From: Chitinophagaceae bacterium DXS
Lineage (GTDB): Bacteria > Bacteroidota > Bacteroidia > Chitinophagales > Chitinophagaceae
Direction: 5' to 3'
DNA: 64,000 bases
Assembly: GCA_030345135.1 (NCBI GenBank)
Contig: CP128386.1
Span: 2,691,677 to 2,755,676, forward strand
Part shown: piece after piece, positions 1 through 10,823 of the stretch
Layout: every line of letters begins with the position of its first letter
Position numbering within the stretch: the first letter of the stretch is position 1
Notes under the pieces: model-generated
The model's input: only the letters and a program-made list of their open reading frames with translations
What the model was told of the DNA's origin: nothing
Databases searched by the model: none
Position numbers and translations under genes: made by a program

Positions 1-3000
1 CTGGTAGGAAAAAGCACCAGCCCTTCGTTACAAATAACTTTGATGTTTACCGTATCTTTCGCAGAACAGCCGTATTGTGTGGATACAGTAACTACATAGG
101 AACTCGCAAGATTGGGTGATGCTGCTGGCGCAGAACAATTATTGCAAGAAAGATATTGCGAAGGCTGCCATTGCCATTTAACTACATCATTGCTTGTACT
201 TGTCTGCAACACAACAGATGAACCCGCAACGAGTGATAAATCAGGAATAGTTGTTACCGTTGGCAGCGGTTCTACTTTAAGCTGAACATCCGCCTTATCT
301 TCAAGGCAATTCATTTCATCGTGACCAGTTACAGTATAGACGCCTGATTGATCTGTTTTTACGATCGGATCTGCACTTGTAAAAGAACTAAGTCCTGTTC
401 CAGTCCAGGTATAATTGTTGGCACCTGTAACATGTAGTTGAATACTATCTCCGTTGCATACATGTACTTCAGGCATTGTAGTTATCTTAAACGGCTGAAC
501 TACTTTCACCGTGATGGAATCAGTGGAGGTACATCCAAAATTATTTGTAACATCAACCGTGTATTGTGTATTTGTTGTTGGAGTAACAACCGGCGATGCG
601 TTTAAAACATCTGTCAATCCCGCCGCAGCATGCCAGTTATAGATTATTCCATCATGCGCATTTAGCTGAATGCTTCCTCCTAAACAAATAGCAGGCTGAG
701 CCGGCAGAAGATTCACCACAGGATTTGCATGCACATCTAATAATGCGGACGTGGTATCCAGGCAACCTTCATTATTTACCACAAGCAAAACATTATATGC
801 ACGAGGTTCATTAAATAATTGCTTATCCGGGTTTTGCAAAGCTGAATGAGAACTGTTATCAAAATCCCATTCCCAGGTTACTTTGTCCATACCAGGAATA
901 TCCGAAGTAAATGTTCCATATTCTCCTTTACACAAATCTGACGGACCGGCTATTGTACCGTGCACACGGGATTTAACGGAAACAATTTTGGTATTCTCAG
1001 CCTCACATCCAAAAGGAGAAACTGCTTTTACAGTTACAATATAGTCACCAACATCGTTATACTGAAAGTAAGGCGATTCAAGCGTTGAATTATCAGCAGC
1101 CGATTGTGTTCCAAACTGCCAACTGTATTGCAATTCCTGTTGCATTTCATTTTTAGCAATACTATATATTTCAGGCTGGAAGGAGGCAATGCCATTCACA
1201 CAAATAACAGGAGGCTTTGTTTCAATAGCAATATGCAAGGTATCGATCACTATCTTCTGATCCAGGAAATAAGAAAATGAACAACCTTCATTATTTTTTA
1301 CAATCAATGCTGGTGTGTACACTCCCGGTGACAAATACTTGTGTTTTGCAGAAGTTTCCTGAGCATCCTGCAATGTGCCGTCACCAAAATCCCAGGTAAA
1401 CTGCGTAGTATTTTCCGCTTGCGCACTTAGTGTTATTTCTTCTGCACGACAACCATATAATTTATCAGCGGATAACGTAGCATAAGGACCGTTAATGGTA
1501 ATATAATCAAAGCTTGAATCAACAAGCCCATAATCATAATATCCATAAATGGTTACCTTATACTTGCCCGGTTTCTGGTATGTGTGGCTCGCAAAATTCA
1601 GGTTATCGGCCGTACTGCCATCTCCAAAATCCCATGACACTTTAGGTGTGTTTGCCGAAGTATTGGAAAAGCTTGCCAACACAGGTGGACAACCGCTATT
1701 GTTGATATTGGTGGTAGTGTAGGTAAAAGAAAGATTTATGTTCTTTACAAAGACAACCGATTTTGCGGTGTCCGCGCAATTGTATAGCGCGTTGGATGCA
1801 ATTAACACAACAGTGTCTGCTCCCGGCTTGCTATAAGTATGATAACCGTTATAATCATTTGAAGAAGTTCCGTCTCCGTAGTGCCATGTATAATTCGCAT
1901 TGTAATAATCCCCCAAACTATAATTATTAAAGTAGACGTACGTGTCCGGAGAAACAGGATTTTGAGAAATGCTAAAATTGGCTTTGGGACCAACCACATT
2001 TACAGACTCATTTAAATATCCTTCACTCGTGCAACCATTCTTATCCGTTATTTTAAGATAAGGTGAATAATACCCGGGATTATTATACTTATGCTTAACC
2101 GCGCCAGCTTTGAATGTTGTGATCTGCTCACCGTCTCCGAAGGTCCACTCCCATTTACTGATGGTAATGTTGTTCTTAATTTTCGACAGATCATTAAACT
2201 GCACTTCGTTCTTAAAACAAACGTTATTTTGTGCAACACTGAAGCCGGCAGTAGGACCACTGATTTTTACGGCGGCGAAATCCGTTGTGTCCTCACATCC
2301 AAAGTAATAAGATGAAGTAATGACCCTGAATCCGGATTTGTCCGAATCAAACCTTGACGCCAGCAAACGGATCGGGAAATAAGAATAATAATCCTTGTAA
2401 CTAACAGCTCCGGAGAACATTGTACCATCGCTGTATTCAATTTTTTGAAAAGCGTATTCGTTATAGTTATTAGCGTTAACTGCATGAGGGTTATCTTCCA
2501 ATCCATCAACATTTATAGAAACAGTATCGTTGGCACAAAAAGAAGACCGGTCAAGCGTCAATGTTGGTTTTTGTTTTTTTAATACATAAACAATCGTCGT
2601 ATCAGTCATTGTACAAGTGCCATTCGTAGTAGTTAGTGCGGCCTTGTACGTACCTGATTTAGCGTAAGCATGCTTTATTTCGGCTTGTTTTGAAGTATAA
2701 GAGTATGGTGCAGTACCATCACCGAAGTCCCAGCTCCATGACAAAGCACCCACTGAAGACTCCGTAAAGGTTACCGTGCTCCGGTCTCCATCACATGTAT
2801 TAATAGCTTGTTCTACGCGAGGAAAGGGCGGTAATACTTTTATGTAACCTGGCTTTGTGAGAGAGCTTCTACAACCAGGATTTACCAGCGTTAATGTTAC
2901 CGTATGCGTTCCGGCATCGGAATATTGGACACCAGGGGTTGAGTTATTCACATTAACTTCTCCATAGCCGTTTCCATAATCCGCTGTGATATAAGAAACA

Positions 3001-4679
3001 GTAGACATGTCAATTCCTGTTATATTAAACAGGATGGGTTCGCTTCCGCACACCGTTTGAGACAAAACTGAGAAATCAAATACGGGTTTCGCATACACAG
3101 TAACGGGATAAGATGCAGAACCTGTACATCCATTCTCTGTGACATAACTTAGTGTTACCGTATAGCTTCCGGCTTTTGCAAAGCTGTGTGACGGTGTTGC
3201 CGCGACGGATTTTTCGCCATCACCAAAATCCCACAAATATTCTTTGACAGGGGTATTCGTTTGACTATAAAACTGGACATCCGTTTTTTCACAGGTGTTA
3301 GCCGGATAGATACTCGGAGAAATCGAAACCTGCGGTTTGGTTACTACGATACTCTGATAAACAGTATTGCTGCAGCCGTCTGCATTGGTAATCTTCAAAG
3401 CTACATTGTATGTTTTTTCGCTTGAAAATGTGAATGAGGATGATTGGGTGAAAGCAGTCGGATTAAAGCCGTAATAATAGTTATCAAAATCCCATTCCCA
3501 TTTTACTGCGCCTTTTGTATTGTCCTTGAAATTAAGTGTAACAGGAACTTCGCAAATCTTGTTATTATCCAGCGTAAAAGGGGTCGGCACAGGACCTTCT
3601 TTTACTACAAAGCTTTTGGTTTTAGTATCGGTACAGGTGCCGTATTTTTTAGAAAGGCTTAATGTATGTGTCCCTCCTGTTGAAAATGTTGCAGTAAACG
3701 GACTGTAAAATCCGGCCTGGCTTCCGTCCAGCAGCCACTGGGTATTATTTTCAGAAGGCATACTTAAGTCATTAAATGAAAGATTGTTATTTGTGCACAA
3801 TTGTGCCGGCACTTCAAAATCAGTCGTAAAATTGGCCACATTAATTGTTACCGGTGCTGCTACCGCGGGTGTGCATCCTTCACTGCTCTTTACTTTCAGG
3901 CTTATATTATAAACTCCTTTTTTTCCGAATACGTGAGATGGAGTTTTTGCCACATCCGTTTTACTGTCGCCAAAATCCCATTCGTAAGATAACGTGCCTG
4001 GCCCCGTGCTGGTGTTGCTAACAGCGAGTGCATCAGACTCTTTACATAACGTAGTCGTTACCGGCGTAAATGATGCGATAATGGCCGGCAATACGTTGAT
4101 TTTTACGGATGAAGGATCACTGGATGCGATACAACCATTGCTATTTACTACCGTTAATGCAGGCAATGCCGTCTGAGCTACGGAATAAGTATGTTGTATT
4201 TGAGAATAGCTGTCACCTTTGTCAGTTGCGCCATCGCCAAAATCCCAGAAATAATTGCTGATGGTTCCATCGCCGGCCGACGAAGTACTCGTAAAATTTA
4301 CCACTAATGGAGAGCATCCTTTTATAACGTCAGCCTTAAAGCTGACCACAGGCTTTTTATACACCGTAATGGTCATTTCTTTGCTATCACTTTTACCATT
4401 GTCTGTCACCGTAAGCTTTATAGTATAAGTCTGTTCCGTCTTATAAGTAGCTCCTGCATCCTTGAGTGTCGATGTATTACCGTTTACACCAAGATCCCAT
4501 TTGTAAGTGGCGGAGGGAGAAACGCCCGTTGACTTATTGGTAAACTTAACAGTGAGTGGTGAGCAGCCCGAAGAATTATCTGCGGTAAAATCAGCCTTCT
4601 GCGCGATGGATATATCTGCAAATAATAACAGAAAGAACAAGGGTACAATGCGAAAAAGCAGCCGGGATATGTATGTCAT
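1..4679 (-). CDS. Giant secreted PKD-repeat surface protein (T9SS cargo), 3' end outside window
   Basis: The frame is open from ATG 4679 to the window edge, about 1,559 codons, with the C-terminus missing. The start encodes a signal peptide (Arg, then a run of Phe/Leu, then a small-residue site before Gln-Lys-Ala). The rest is about fourteen PKD-like beta-sandwich repeats of roughly 85-100 residues. Their W-[DT]-[FL]-G-[DV]-G motifs appear as the complement near 4490, 4232, 3970, 3222, 2720, 2140, 1624, 1395 and 865, and many repeats also have a 'GC(S/T)..' strand. The last visible residues, VICNEGLVLFPT, look like the entry to a type-B gliding/T9SS C-terminal sorting domain, which would lie just beyond base 1. 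Known of the family: such proteins are exported by Sec and then T9SS and are anchored or released as adhesins. Substrate unknown. Confidence 0.85.
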   Translation of the reverse strand, partial: MTYISRLLFRIVPLFFLLLFADISIAQKADFTADNSSGCSPLTVKFTNKSTGVSPSATYKWDLGVNGNTSTLKDAGATYKTEQTYTIKLTVTDNGKSDSKEMTITVYKKPVVSFKADVIKGCSPLVVNFTSTSSAGDGTISNYFWDFGDGATDKGDSYSQIQHTYSVAQTALPALTVVNSNGCIASSDPSSVKINVLPAIIASFTPVTTTLCKESDALAVSNTSTGPGTLSYEWDFGDSKTDVAKTPSHVFGKKGVYNISLKVKSSEGCTPAVAAPVTINVANFTTDFEVPAQLCTNNNLSFNDLSMPSENNTQWLLDGSQAGFYSPFTATFSTGGTHTLSLSKKYGTCTDTKTKSFVVKEGPVPTPFTLDNNKICEVPVTLNFKDNTKGAVKWEWDFDNYYYGFNPTAFTQSSSFTFSSEKTYNVALKITNADGCSNTVYQSIVVTKPQVSISPSIYPANTCEKTDVQFYSQTNTPVKEYLWDFGDGEKSVAATPSHSFAKAGSYTVTLSYVTENGCTGSASYPVTVYAKPVFDFSVLSQTVCGSEPILFNITGIDMSTVSYITADYGNGYGEVNVNNSTPGVQYSDAGTHTVTLTLVNPGCRSSLTKPGYIKVLPPFPRVEQAINTCDGDRSTVTFTESSVGALSWSWDFGDGTAPYSYTSKQAEIKHAYAKSGTYKAALTTTNGTCTMTDTTIVYVLKKQKPTLTLDRSSFCANDTVSINVDGLEDNPHAVNANNYNEYAFQKIEYSDGTMFSGAVSYKDYYSYFPIRLLASRFDSDKSGFRVITSSYYFGCEDTTDFAAVKISGPTAGFSVAQNNVCFKNEVQFNDLSKIKNNITISKWEWTFGDGEQITTFKAGAVKHKYNNPGYYSPYLKITDKNGCTSEGYLNESVNVVGPKANFSISQNPVSPDTYVYFNNYSLGDYYNANYTWHYGDGTSSNDYNGYHTYSKPGADTVVLIASNALYNCADTAKSVVFVKNINLSFTYTTTNINNSGCPPVLASFSNTSANTPKVSWDFGDGSTADNLNFASHTYQKPGKYKVTIYGYYDYGLVDSSFDYITINGPYATLSADKLYGCRAEEITLSAQAENTTQFTWDFGDGTLQDAQETSAKHKYLSPGVYTPALIVKNNEGCSFSYFLDQKIVIDTLHIAIETKPPVICVNGIASFQPEIYSIAKNEMQQELQYSWQFGTQSAADNSTLESPYFQYNDVGDYIVTVKAVSPFGCEAENTKIVSVKSRVHGTIAGPSDLCKGEYGTFTSDIPGMDKVTWEWDFDNSSHSALQNPDKQLFNEPRAYNVLLVVNNEGCLDTTSALLDVHANPVVNLLPAQPAICLGGSIQLNAHDGIIYNWHAAAGLTDVLNASPVVTPTTNTQYTVDVTNNFGCTSTDSITVKVVQPFKITTMPEVHVCNGDSIQLHVTGANNYTWTGTGLSSFTSADPIVKTDQSGVYTVTGHDEMNCLEDKADVQLKVEPLPTVTTIPDLSLVAGSSVVLQTSTSNDVVKWQWQPSQYLSCNNCSAPAASPNLASSYVVTVSTQYGCSAKDTVNIKVICNEGLVLFPT

Positions 4680-4871
4680 AAGGGGATGATGGTAGTAAGA
4701 GTATGATATTAAAGTTGTTTAGCTTTCAGAAGCCGTTAGCCACAGCTTTTAAAACTACCTTCAGGTTACATCTTTCATTTTTCAAAAAATATTGGAATAG
4801 CAGCAATATTACAACTACTATCAACACAAACCCATGGCCGCGTAAATTTTAAGGTGGGTTGCGGGCAAAAT

Positions 4872-4904
4872 AAGAGCGATCGCTTTTTTAAAACGATCGC
4901 TCTT
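4872..4904 (-). terminator. Terminator downstream of atpC
   Basis: A perfect 11-bp stem (AAGAGCGATCG at 4872-4882 with its complement at 4894-4904) lies 26 bp past the atpC stop. On the minus strand it is followed by ATTTT, a weak U-tract. It separates atpDC from the PKD gene, which begins at 4679. The rest of 4680-4929 holds no gene. Confidence 0.7.
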
Positions 4905-4929
4905 CTTATAACATTTAAACCGGAAGTTC

Positions 4930-5184
4930 TTAATCTTTTGCAACAGCTCCTTCTACAAGTACGCTGGCTTTATTATGCAGTACTTCTACAAAGCCACTTT
5001 GAATGTAGAATTCACTGAATTCGTTTTTGGTTTTCAGCACCTTCAAAGTGCCTTTACCCAAAGCACTAACGAGTGATGCGTGCTTCTCCAGTACTTCAAA
5101 TAAGCCATCTATACCCGGAAGCTGTACACCATATACTTCTCCGCTAAACAATTTTTTTTCCGGTGTTAATATCTCTAGAGTCAT
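4930..5184 (-). CDS. atpC: F1 ATP synthase epsilon subunit (short form)
   Basis: 84 aa. It opens MTLEILTPEKKLFSGEV and contains the 'LPGIDGLFEVLEKHASLVSAL' region typical of the epsilon N-terminal beta-sandwich, which binds gamma and the c-ring in the F1Fo rotor. It stops where the two-helix C-terminal domain of E. coli epsilon (about 138 aa) would begin. The inhibitory helices are therefore absent, as is usual in Bacteroidota. It lies 101 bp downstream of atpD on the same strand, probably in one transcript, and ends before a clear hairpin terminator. Confidence 0.93.
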   Translation of the reverse strand: MTLEILTPEKKLFSGEVYGVQLPGIDGLFEVLEKHASLVSALGKGTLKVLKTKNEFSEFYIQSGFVEVLHNKASVLVEGAVAKD

Positions 5185-5188
5185 CTAT

Positions 5189-5282
5189 TTGAATTTCAGA
5201 TTTGAGATTTGAGACTTGAAATTCGAAATCACTGAGCATGCTGCCCTTATAAAATTCCAAATATCAAATCTCAAATTATAAT
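5189..5282. repeat. AT-rich word repeat with inverted copy between atpD and atpC
   Basis: The 5189-5232 part is made of TTTGAGATTTGAGACTTGAAATTCGAAA-like words. The 5258-5281 part carries the complementary words (CCAAATATCAAATCTCAAATT). The two arms can fold on each other in the atpDC transcript. The same word family recurs at 6927-6960, 7030-7065 and 25016-25049. Confidence 0.6.
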
Positions 5283-5285
5283 TTT

Positions 5286-6794
<1,509 letters not shown>

Positions 6795-6874
6795 TTATTG
6801 AAAGGTTTTGAATTTACTGCGTTGATTATCTGCTATTAACACACAACACAAACACCAACTTGCTATTTTGGCCG

Positions 6875-6882
6875 CAAAGGTA
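6875..6882 (-). promoter_or_regulatory. -7 promoter box for atpDC
   Basis: On the minus strand this reads TACCTTTG, an exact match to the Bacteroidota -7 consensus TAnnTTTG, 84 bp upstream of the atpD start. No clean TTG was found 19-20 bp upstream, so the -33 element is weak. The stretch 6883-7065 beyond it holds only TTTGAAATTT-type word repeats. Confidence 0.55.
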
Positions 6883-7065
6883 AGGGTTTACGGCCGGAAA
6901 AGAGAAATTTCCCATTCGAAAATCTGGGAATTTGAAATTTGAAATTTAAAATTTGAGATTATTTGGCCGCCCCCGATCACATTAAGAAAAATCAACCTGC
7001 TTTTCCAGAATATTTCCCTCGCTTCGATCCATTTTCAAATCTTAGATTTCAAATCGAAAATCTAA

Positions 7066-7845
7066 CTATTTCTTCTTCTCACTGTCCTCAAGCATGCGCA
7101 TCTGTTTGGCATCCTGAAGAAACTCTGATGCAAAAATGAACTCATTTAGTTTTTCATCTTTGCTGTAAATGATCTCTTTATTGCTTCCCTCCCATTGTTT
7201 GTAGCCCTTGTGCATGAACAGGATATAATCGCCTATTTCCATTACGCTGTTCATGTCGTGTGTTACTACGATGGTGGTGATTTTGTATTCGGTCGTGATT
7301 TCCTTGATCAACTTATCTATCAGCAACGAAGTCTGAGGGTCAAGACCGGAGTTGGGCTCGTCGCAGAAAAGGTATTTTGGATTCAACACAATTGCCCTGG
7401 CAATACCTACACGCTTTTTCATGCCTCCGGATATTTCTGCCGGGTATTTTTTATTTGCTTCTTTCAGGTTAACCCTGTCGAGCACTTCATTCACCTTCTT
7501 CTTCTTCTCCCTATAGCTTAAACCAGAAAACATGTCCAACGGGAACATCACATTTTGTTCAACGGTCATTGAGTCAAAAAGTGCAGAACCCTGGAACAGC
7601 ATGCCGATCTTCTGACGCAGTTGCTTCCGCTCCTCTTCCGGCATCTGCAGCATGCTTTCGCCATTATATAAAATATCACCGGAATCAGGCGTAAACAGGC
7701 CAACCATACATTTTGTAAGCACCGTTTTCCCGCTACCGCTGGCACCGATAATGAGGTTGCATTTACCGGCCTGCATGGTAGCGCTGATGTCGTACAAAAT
7801 GGTTTTGTCGCCAAAAGATTTCTTTATGTTACGAATCTCGATCAT
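7066..7845 (-). CDS. MlaF-type ABC transporter ATPase (phospholipid/MCE system)
   Basis: 259 aa ATPase. Walker A GASGSGKT is at residues 34-41, the signature is ISGGMKKRVGIARAI, Walker B plus D-loop is CDEPNSGLDP, and the switch His is in VVTHDM. The 'SGGMKKR' signature and the early 'LFQGSALFDSMTVEQNV' segment are typical of MlaF/Ttg2A ATPases that power lipid transport between outer and inner membranes with an MlaE permease and MCE proteins. No permease or MCE gene is adjacent: atpD lies downstream and lysA upstream. The charged C-terminal tail ends in EDSEKKK. Assignment to the subfamily is firm, the transported lipid is inferred. Confidence 0.85.
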   Translation of the reverse strand: MIEIRNIKKSFGDKTILYDISATMQAGKCNLIIGASGSGKTVLTKCMVGLFTPDSGDILYNGESMLQMPEEERKQLRQKIGMLFQGSALFDSMTVEQNVMFPLDMFSGLSYREKKKKVNEVLDRVNLKEANKKYPAEISGGMKKRVGIARAIVLNPKYLFCDEPNSGLDPQTSLLIDKLIKEITTEYKITTIVVTHDMNSVMEIGDYILFMHKGYKQWEGSNKEIIYSKDEKLNEFIFASEFLQDAKQMRMLEDSEKKK

Positions 7846-8150
7846 AAGTTAATGCTAACATTTAAAATGTCGTATAGTCAATAGTGAATGGTCAATGGTC
7901 AAAAATGCAGTCCTTAAAATAAAAATCAAGCTTGCTTAACTTGTCAGCATCTTTTATATTTTATTACTCACTGTTGACTATTCTCATAAAACATAATCCT
8001 AAAACAAGATACCTACCGGAGTAACCGGGATGATGCACATTTCACTATCTACTCTTGACTATTCACGAAAAACATTCTTTTAAAAAGCAAGGAGCCTGTC
8101 GGAGTGATCAAGGTGACGCACATTTCACTATTCACCATTGACCATTCACC
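7846..8150. repeat. Gene-free stretch of about three degenerate 83-bp tandem units
   Basis: Units at about 7900-7984, 7985-8066 and 8067-8149 each end in ACTATTCAC- or TTGACTATTC-like words. The last two share an inner block (CCGGAGT-N7-GA..GATGCACATTTCACTAT at 8017-8047 and the related 8099-8132). The tract begins immediately after the lysA stop. No gene is visible in it. Confidence 0.65.
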
Positions 8151-9365
8151 CTACAACACCTCCACCTGGTTCATCAACAAATCTTCCAACACGTCTTTCT
8201 TCCTTATCAGCTTTGCTTCGCCATCTATCACAAGTATTTCCTGTGGCTTGAAACGGGAATTATAGTGCGAGGCCATTTCTATGCCATAAGCGCCTGCATT
8301 ATAAAAAGCCAGATAATCACCTTCACTTACTTCGTTCAGCATTCTATCTTCTGCAAAAGTATCTGTCTCACATATATTGCCAACAACGGTATATTCCTTT
8401 TCCGGACCGCTTGCATTTGAAATATTTTTGATCTCGTGATGTGAACCATAAAACATCGGGCGTATCAAATGGTTCAGTCCTGAATTAACACCGGCAAACA
8501 ACGTTTCGCCAGATTGCTTCAACACGTTTACCTGGGTTATAAGATAACCCGCCTCACTTACTATGAATTTCCCCGGTTCAAACCAGACCTCGACCTTTTT
8601 GCCGTAAAGCTTCTCAAAAAGATTAAACTCTTCAGCGACTTTTTTACCCAGCGCCTGGATGTCGGTACCTTTTTCGCCTGGCTTGTAAGGCACTTTAAAA
8701 CCGCCTCCAAGATCAATCACTTCCAGGTGAGGGAAGAATTTTGCAATATCAAACAACACTTCAATTCCTTTTGCAAAAACTTCTACATCTTTTATTTCAC
8801 TTCCGGTATGAATGTGAAGCGTTCTTATTCTCAGATTAGTGTCTTTTACAATTTGCAGAACGCTGTCAATATTCTCCAGCGGAATACCGAATTTGCTTTT
8901 GCTGTGACCGGTAGATATTTTAAGATTACCGCCAGCCATAATATTTGGTCTTACGCGGATACCCACAGGATAAGTATCGCTAAATTTCTCTCCAAACTTT
9001 TTCAGGTTAGACAGGCTATCAATATTAATATGAACGCCTTGTTCTTTTGCACCTTCAATTTCACAAAATGCAACATTGTTTGAAGTATACAGAATCCTAT
9101 TAGATTCAAAGCCGGCTCTAACCGCAAGCAGTACTTCATTCAATGAACTACAGTCCACATTGCAGCCAATGCTTTTCACGTACTTAAGTATGTTGATGTT
9201 GGTGAGTGCTTTACAGGCATAGAAAAAACGGGCATTGCACCCTTCAAAGGCAGCAGTAAGTTTTTCGTATTGTTCTTTTATTTTTTCCGCGTGATAAACA
9301 TATAGCGGTGTTCCAAAACGATCAGCAATTTCTACAAGCTGTTCCGATGTTAATTGTTGAGACAT
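8151..9365 (-). CDS. lysA: Diaminopimelate decarboxylase
   Basis: 404 aa fold-type III PLP enzyme that converts meso-diaminopimelate to L-lysine, the last step of lysine synthesis. The PLP-binding Lys52 sits in FYACKALTN. HTGSEI, the phosphate-binding glycine motif DLGGGFKVPY, EPGKFIV, the substrate Cys region GNICETDTFAEDR and YNAGAYGIEM follow in the expected order. Length is normal (about 400-420 aa). The ATG at 9365 starts MSQQLTSEQLVEIADRFGTP, a standard N-terminus. Its TAG stop runs straight into a GGTGAATGGTCAATGG word repeat. It is co-oriented with scpB, 87 bp away. Confidence 0.96.
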   Translation of the reverse strand: MSQQLTSEQLVEIADRFGTPLYVYHAEKIKEQYEKLTAAFEGCNARFFYACKALTNINILKYVKSIGCNVDCSSLNEVLLAVRAGFESNRILYTSNNVAFCEIEGAKEQGVHINIDSLSNLKKFGEKFSDTYPVGIRVRPNIMAGGNLKISTGHSKSKFGIPLENIDSVLQIVKDTNLRIRTLHIHTGSEIKDVEVFAKGIEVLFDIAKFFPHLEVIDLGGGFKVPYKPGEKGTDIQALGKKVAEEFNLFEKLYGKKVEVWFEPGKFIVSEAGYLITQVNVLKQSGETLFAGVNSGLNHLIRPMFYGSHHEIKNISNASGPEKEYTVVGNICETDTFAEDRMLNEVSEGDYLAFYNAGAYGIEMASHYNSRFKPQEILVIDGEAKLIRKKDVLEDLLMNQVEVL

Positions 9366-9452
9366 TTGACGAAGATACGATTTGAATAATGTGTTTGGTT
9401 ATAAAAAGAAAGTCCCCGCAATTGGAGGACTTATCAGTAATATGATGATTGT

Positions 9453-10577
9453 TTATTTTTTTGTTTCAGGATCTTCTTCATCATCTTCCTGCTCATTGTC
9501 CGCTTCTGACGATTGCTCGTCATCCTGCTTCGAATTGTGCTTAGTATCGTCTTCCTCCTCTTCTTCTTCCGAAAGATCATCGTCTTCATCGACGCCTTCA
9601 AATGCTTCTTCATCTGCTAATTCATCTTCCTCGACTGATTCATCTTCTTCATCAAATTCGTTGTTGTTCTCATCCAATTCGTCCTCTTCGTCCAACTCAC
9701 CCTGTTCTTCTAATTCATCATCTTCTTCAAATTCTTCGAAGGCTTCTTCTTCACTTTCATCTCCAGTCACATCTTCATCAGCTTCATCTTCCTGAATTTC
9801 TTCATCCAGTTCAGCAGCAAATTCTTCGTCTACAGATGCACGATTCTCTTCTTGTTCAACCTGTGCAGTTATATCATTCTCTCCTTGTTCCTCATTAGTT
9901 TCTGCATGTTCGATCAGATCACCATTGCTGTCAACAGCGAGTGGAGCTTCCTCATTTTCACCTTCAGCTATCTCTGGCAAATTTTCTCCTAACTGGCCAT
10001 CACGAACCAAAGTTGGCTCGATCAATTGCTCAGCAAGAATTTCATTTATCTTAGGAAGATCAGCCGTTGAGTTGATACCAAAATAATCCATGAAGGATTT
10101 TGAAGTTGAGTAAACCAATGGCTTACCAGGCAGCAATTCGTTACGGCCGGTTATAACGATCAGTTCTTTTTCCAGTAGTTTCTGAACACTGTAATCACTA
10201 TTCACACCACGGATAGCTTCAATCTCTCCTTTTGTGATGGGTTGTTTGTAAGCTACAATTGCCAGTGTCTCCAATGCCGCTGTTGAAAGGCGTTTCAGAA
10301 ACTTGTCACCGTTTAATTGTCCTACCGTTTTATAGAAGTCTTTCTTTGTAAGAAATTGCCAGCCGCCACCACTTTCGCGTACTTCAAAAGGATAAAATTC
10401 AGCGTTGTATTTTTCGCGGATACCTTCAATGCAGCTTTCCACCTGGTCAAGCATGATGCGCTCTTCCATAAAGCCAAAAGCGTTATTGATCAGCTCAACA
10501 ATGTCCATGCTGGTCAATGGCTTTTCACTGGCAAAAATCAGTGCTTCAATATGTGGTATAATCTCCGATAATTCCAT
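9453..10577 (-). CDS. scpB: Segregation and condensation protein B with long acidic C-terminal tail
   Basis: 374 aa. Residues 1 to about 185 are the ScpB winged-helix pair (EIIPHIEALIFASEKPLT.., ALETLAIVAYKQPITKGEIEAIRGV, LLPGKPLVYST..FMDYFGI). ScpB works with ScpA and SMC in chromosome condensation and segregation. The family is usually about 180-220 aa. Here the last ~180 residues are almost wholly Glu/Asp with Ser/Asn (for example EEEEEEDDTKHN), a low-complexity polyacidic tail likely to be disordered. The tail is translated in the same frame without a break. No scpA is nearby. Confidence 0.93.
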   Translation of the reverse strand: MELSEIIPHIEALIFASEKPLTSMDIVELINNAFGFMEERIMLDQVESCIEGIREKYNAEFYPFEVRESGGGWQFLTKKDFYKTVGQLNGDKFLKRLSTAALETLAIVAYKQPITKGEIEAIRGVNSDYSVQKLLEKELIVITGRNELLPGKPLVYSTSKSFMDYFGINSTADLPKINEILAEQLIEPTLVRDGQLGENLPEIAEGENEEAPLAVDSNGDLIEHAETNEEQGENDITAQVEQEENRASVDEEFAAELDEEIQEDEADEDVTGDESEEEAFEEFEEDDELEEQGELDEEDELDENNNEFDEEDESVEEDELADEEAFEGVDEDDDLSEEEEEEDDTKHNSKQDDEQSSEADNEQEDDEEDPETKK

Positions 10578-10699
10578 ACGCTATTTAAAAAATTGGAAAT
10601 ACACGCAGCTATAAATTAAAATGTGTAAACCTGCGAAGGGGTGAATGTAAACATTTTTTTAGTTTCTTCATCAACATTCACCTTTCTGCCGATTTACAC

Positions 10700-10823
10700 A
10701 CTTGTTATTTTAAGTACGAGATACGAAGTACGAAGTACCTTAATTCTAACAACCTCATTATACATTCGCCACTTCTTCTCACTTAATAATTGTAATTGTC
10801 CACTTTCAATTGTCAATTGTCAA
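10700..10823. repeat. Word repeats downstream of atpG
   Basis: Directly after the atpG stop the minus strand reads TAATTGACAATTGACAATTG, with a complementary block at 10785-10800. A second word set (AGTACGAGATACGAAGTACG) lies at 10714-10736. The rest of 10578-10823 shows no gene. Confidence 0.55.

Noticed and set aside
9382-9795. 137-aa Ser-rich plus-strand frame
   Set aside because: Antisense of the GAA/GAT-rich acidic tail of scpB.
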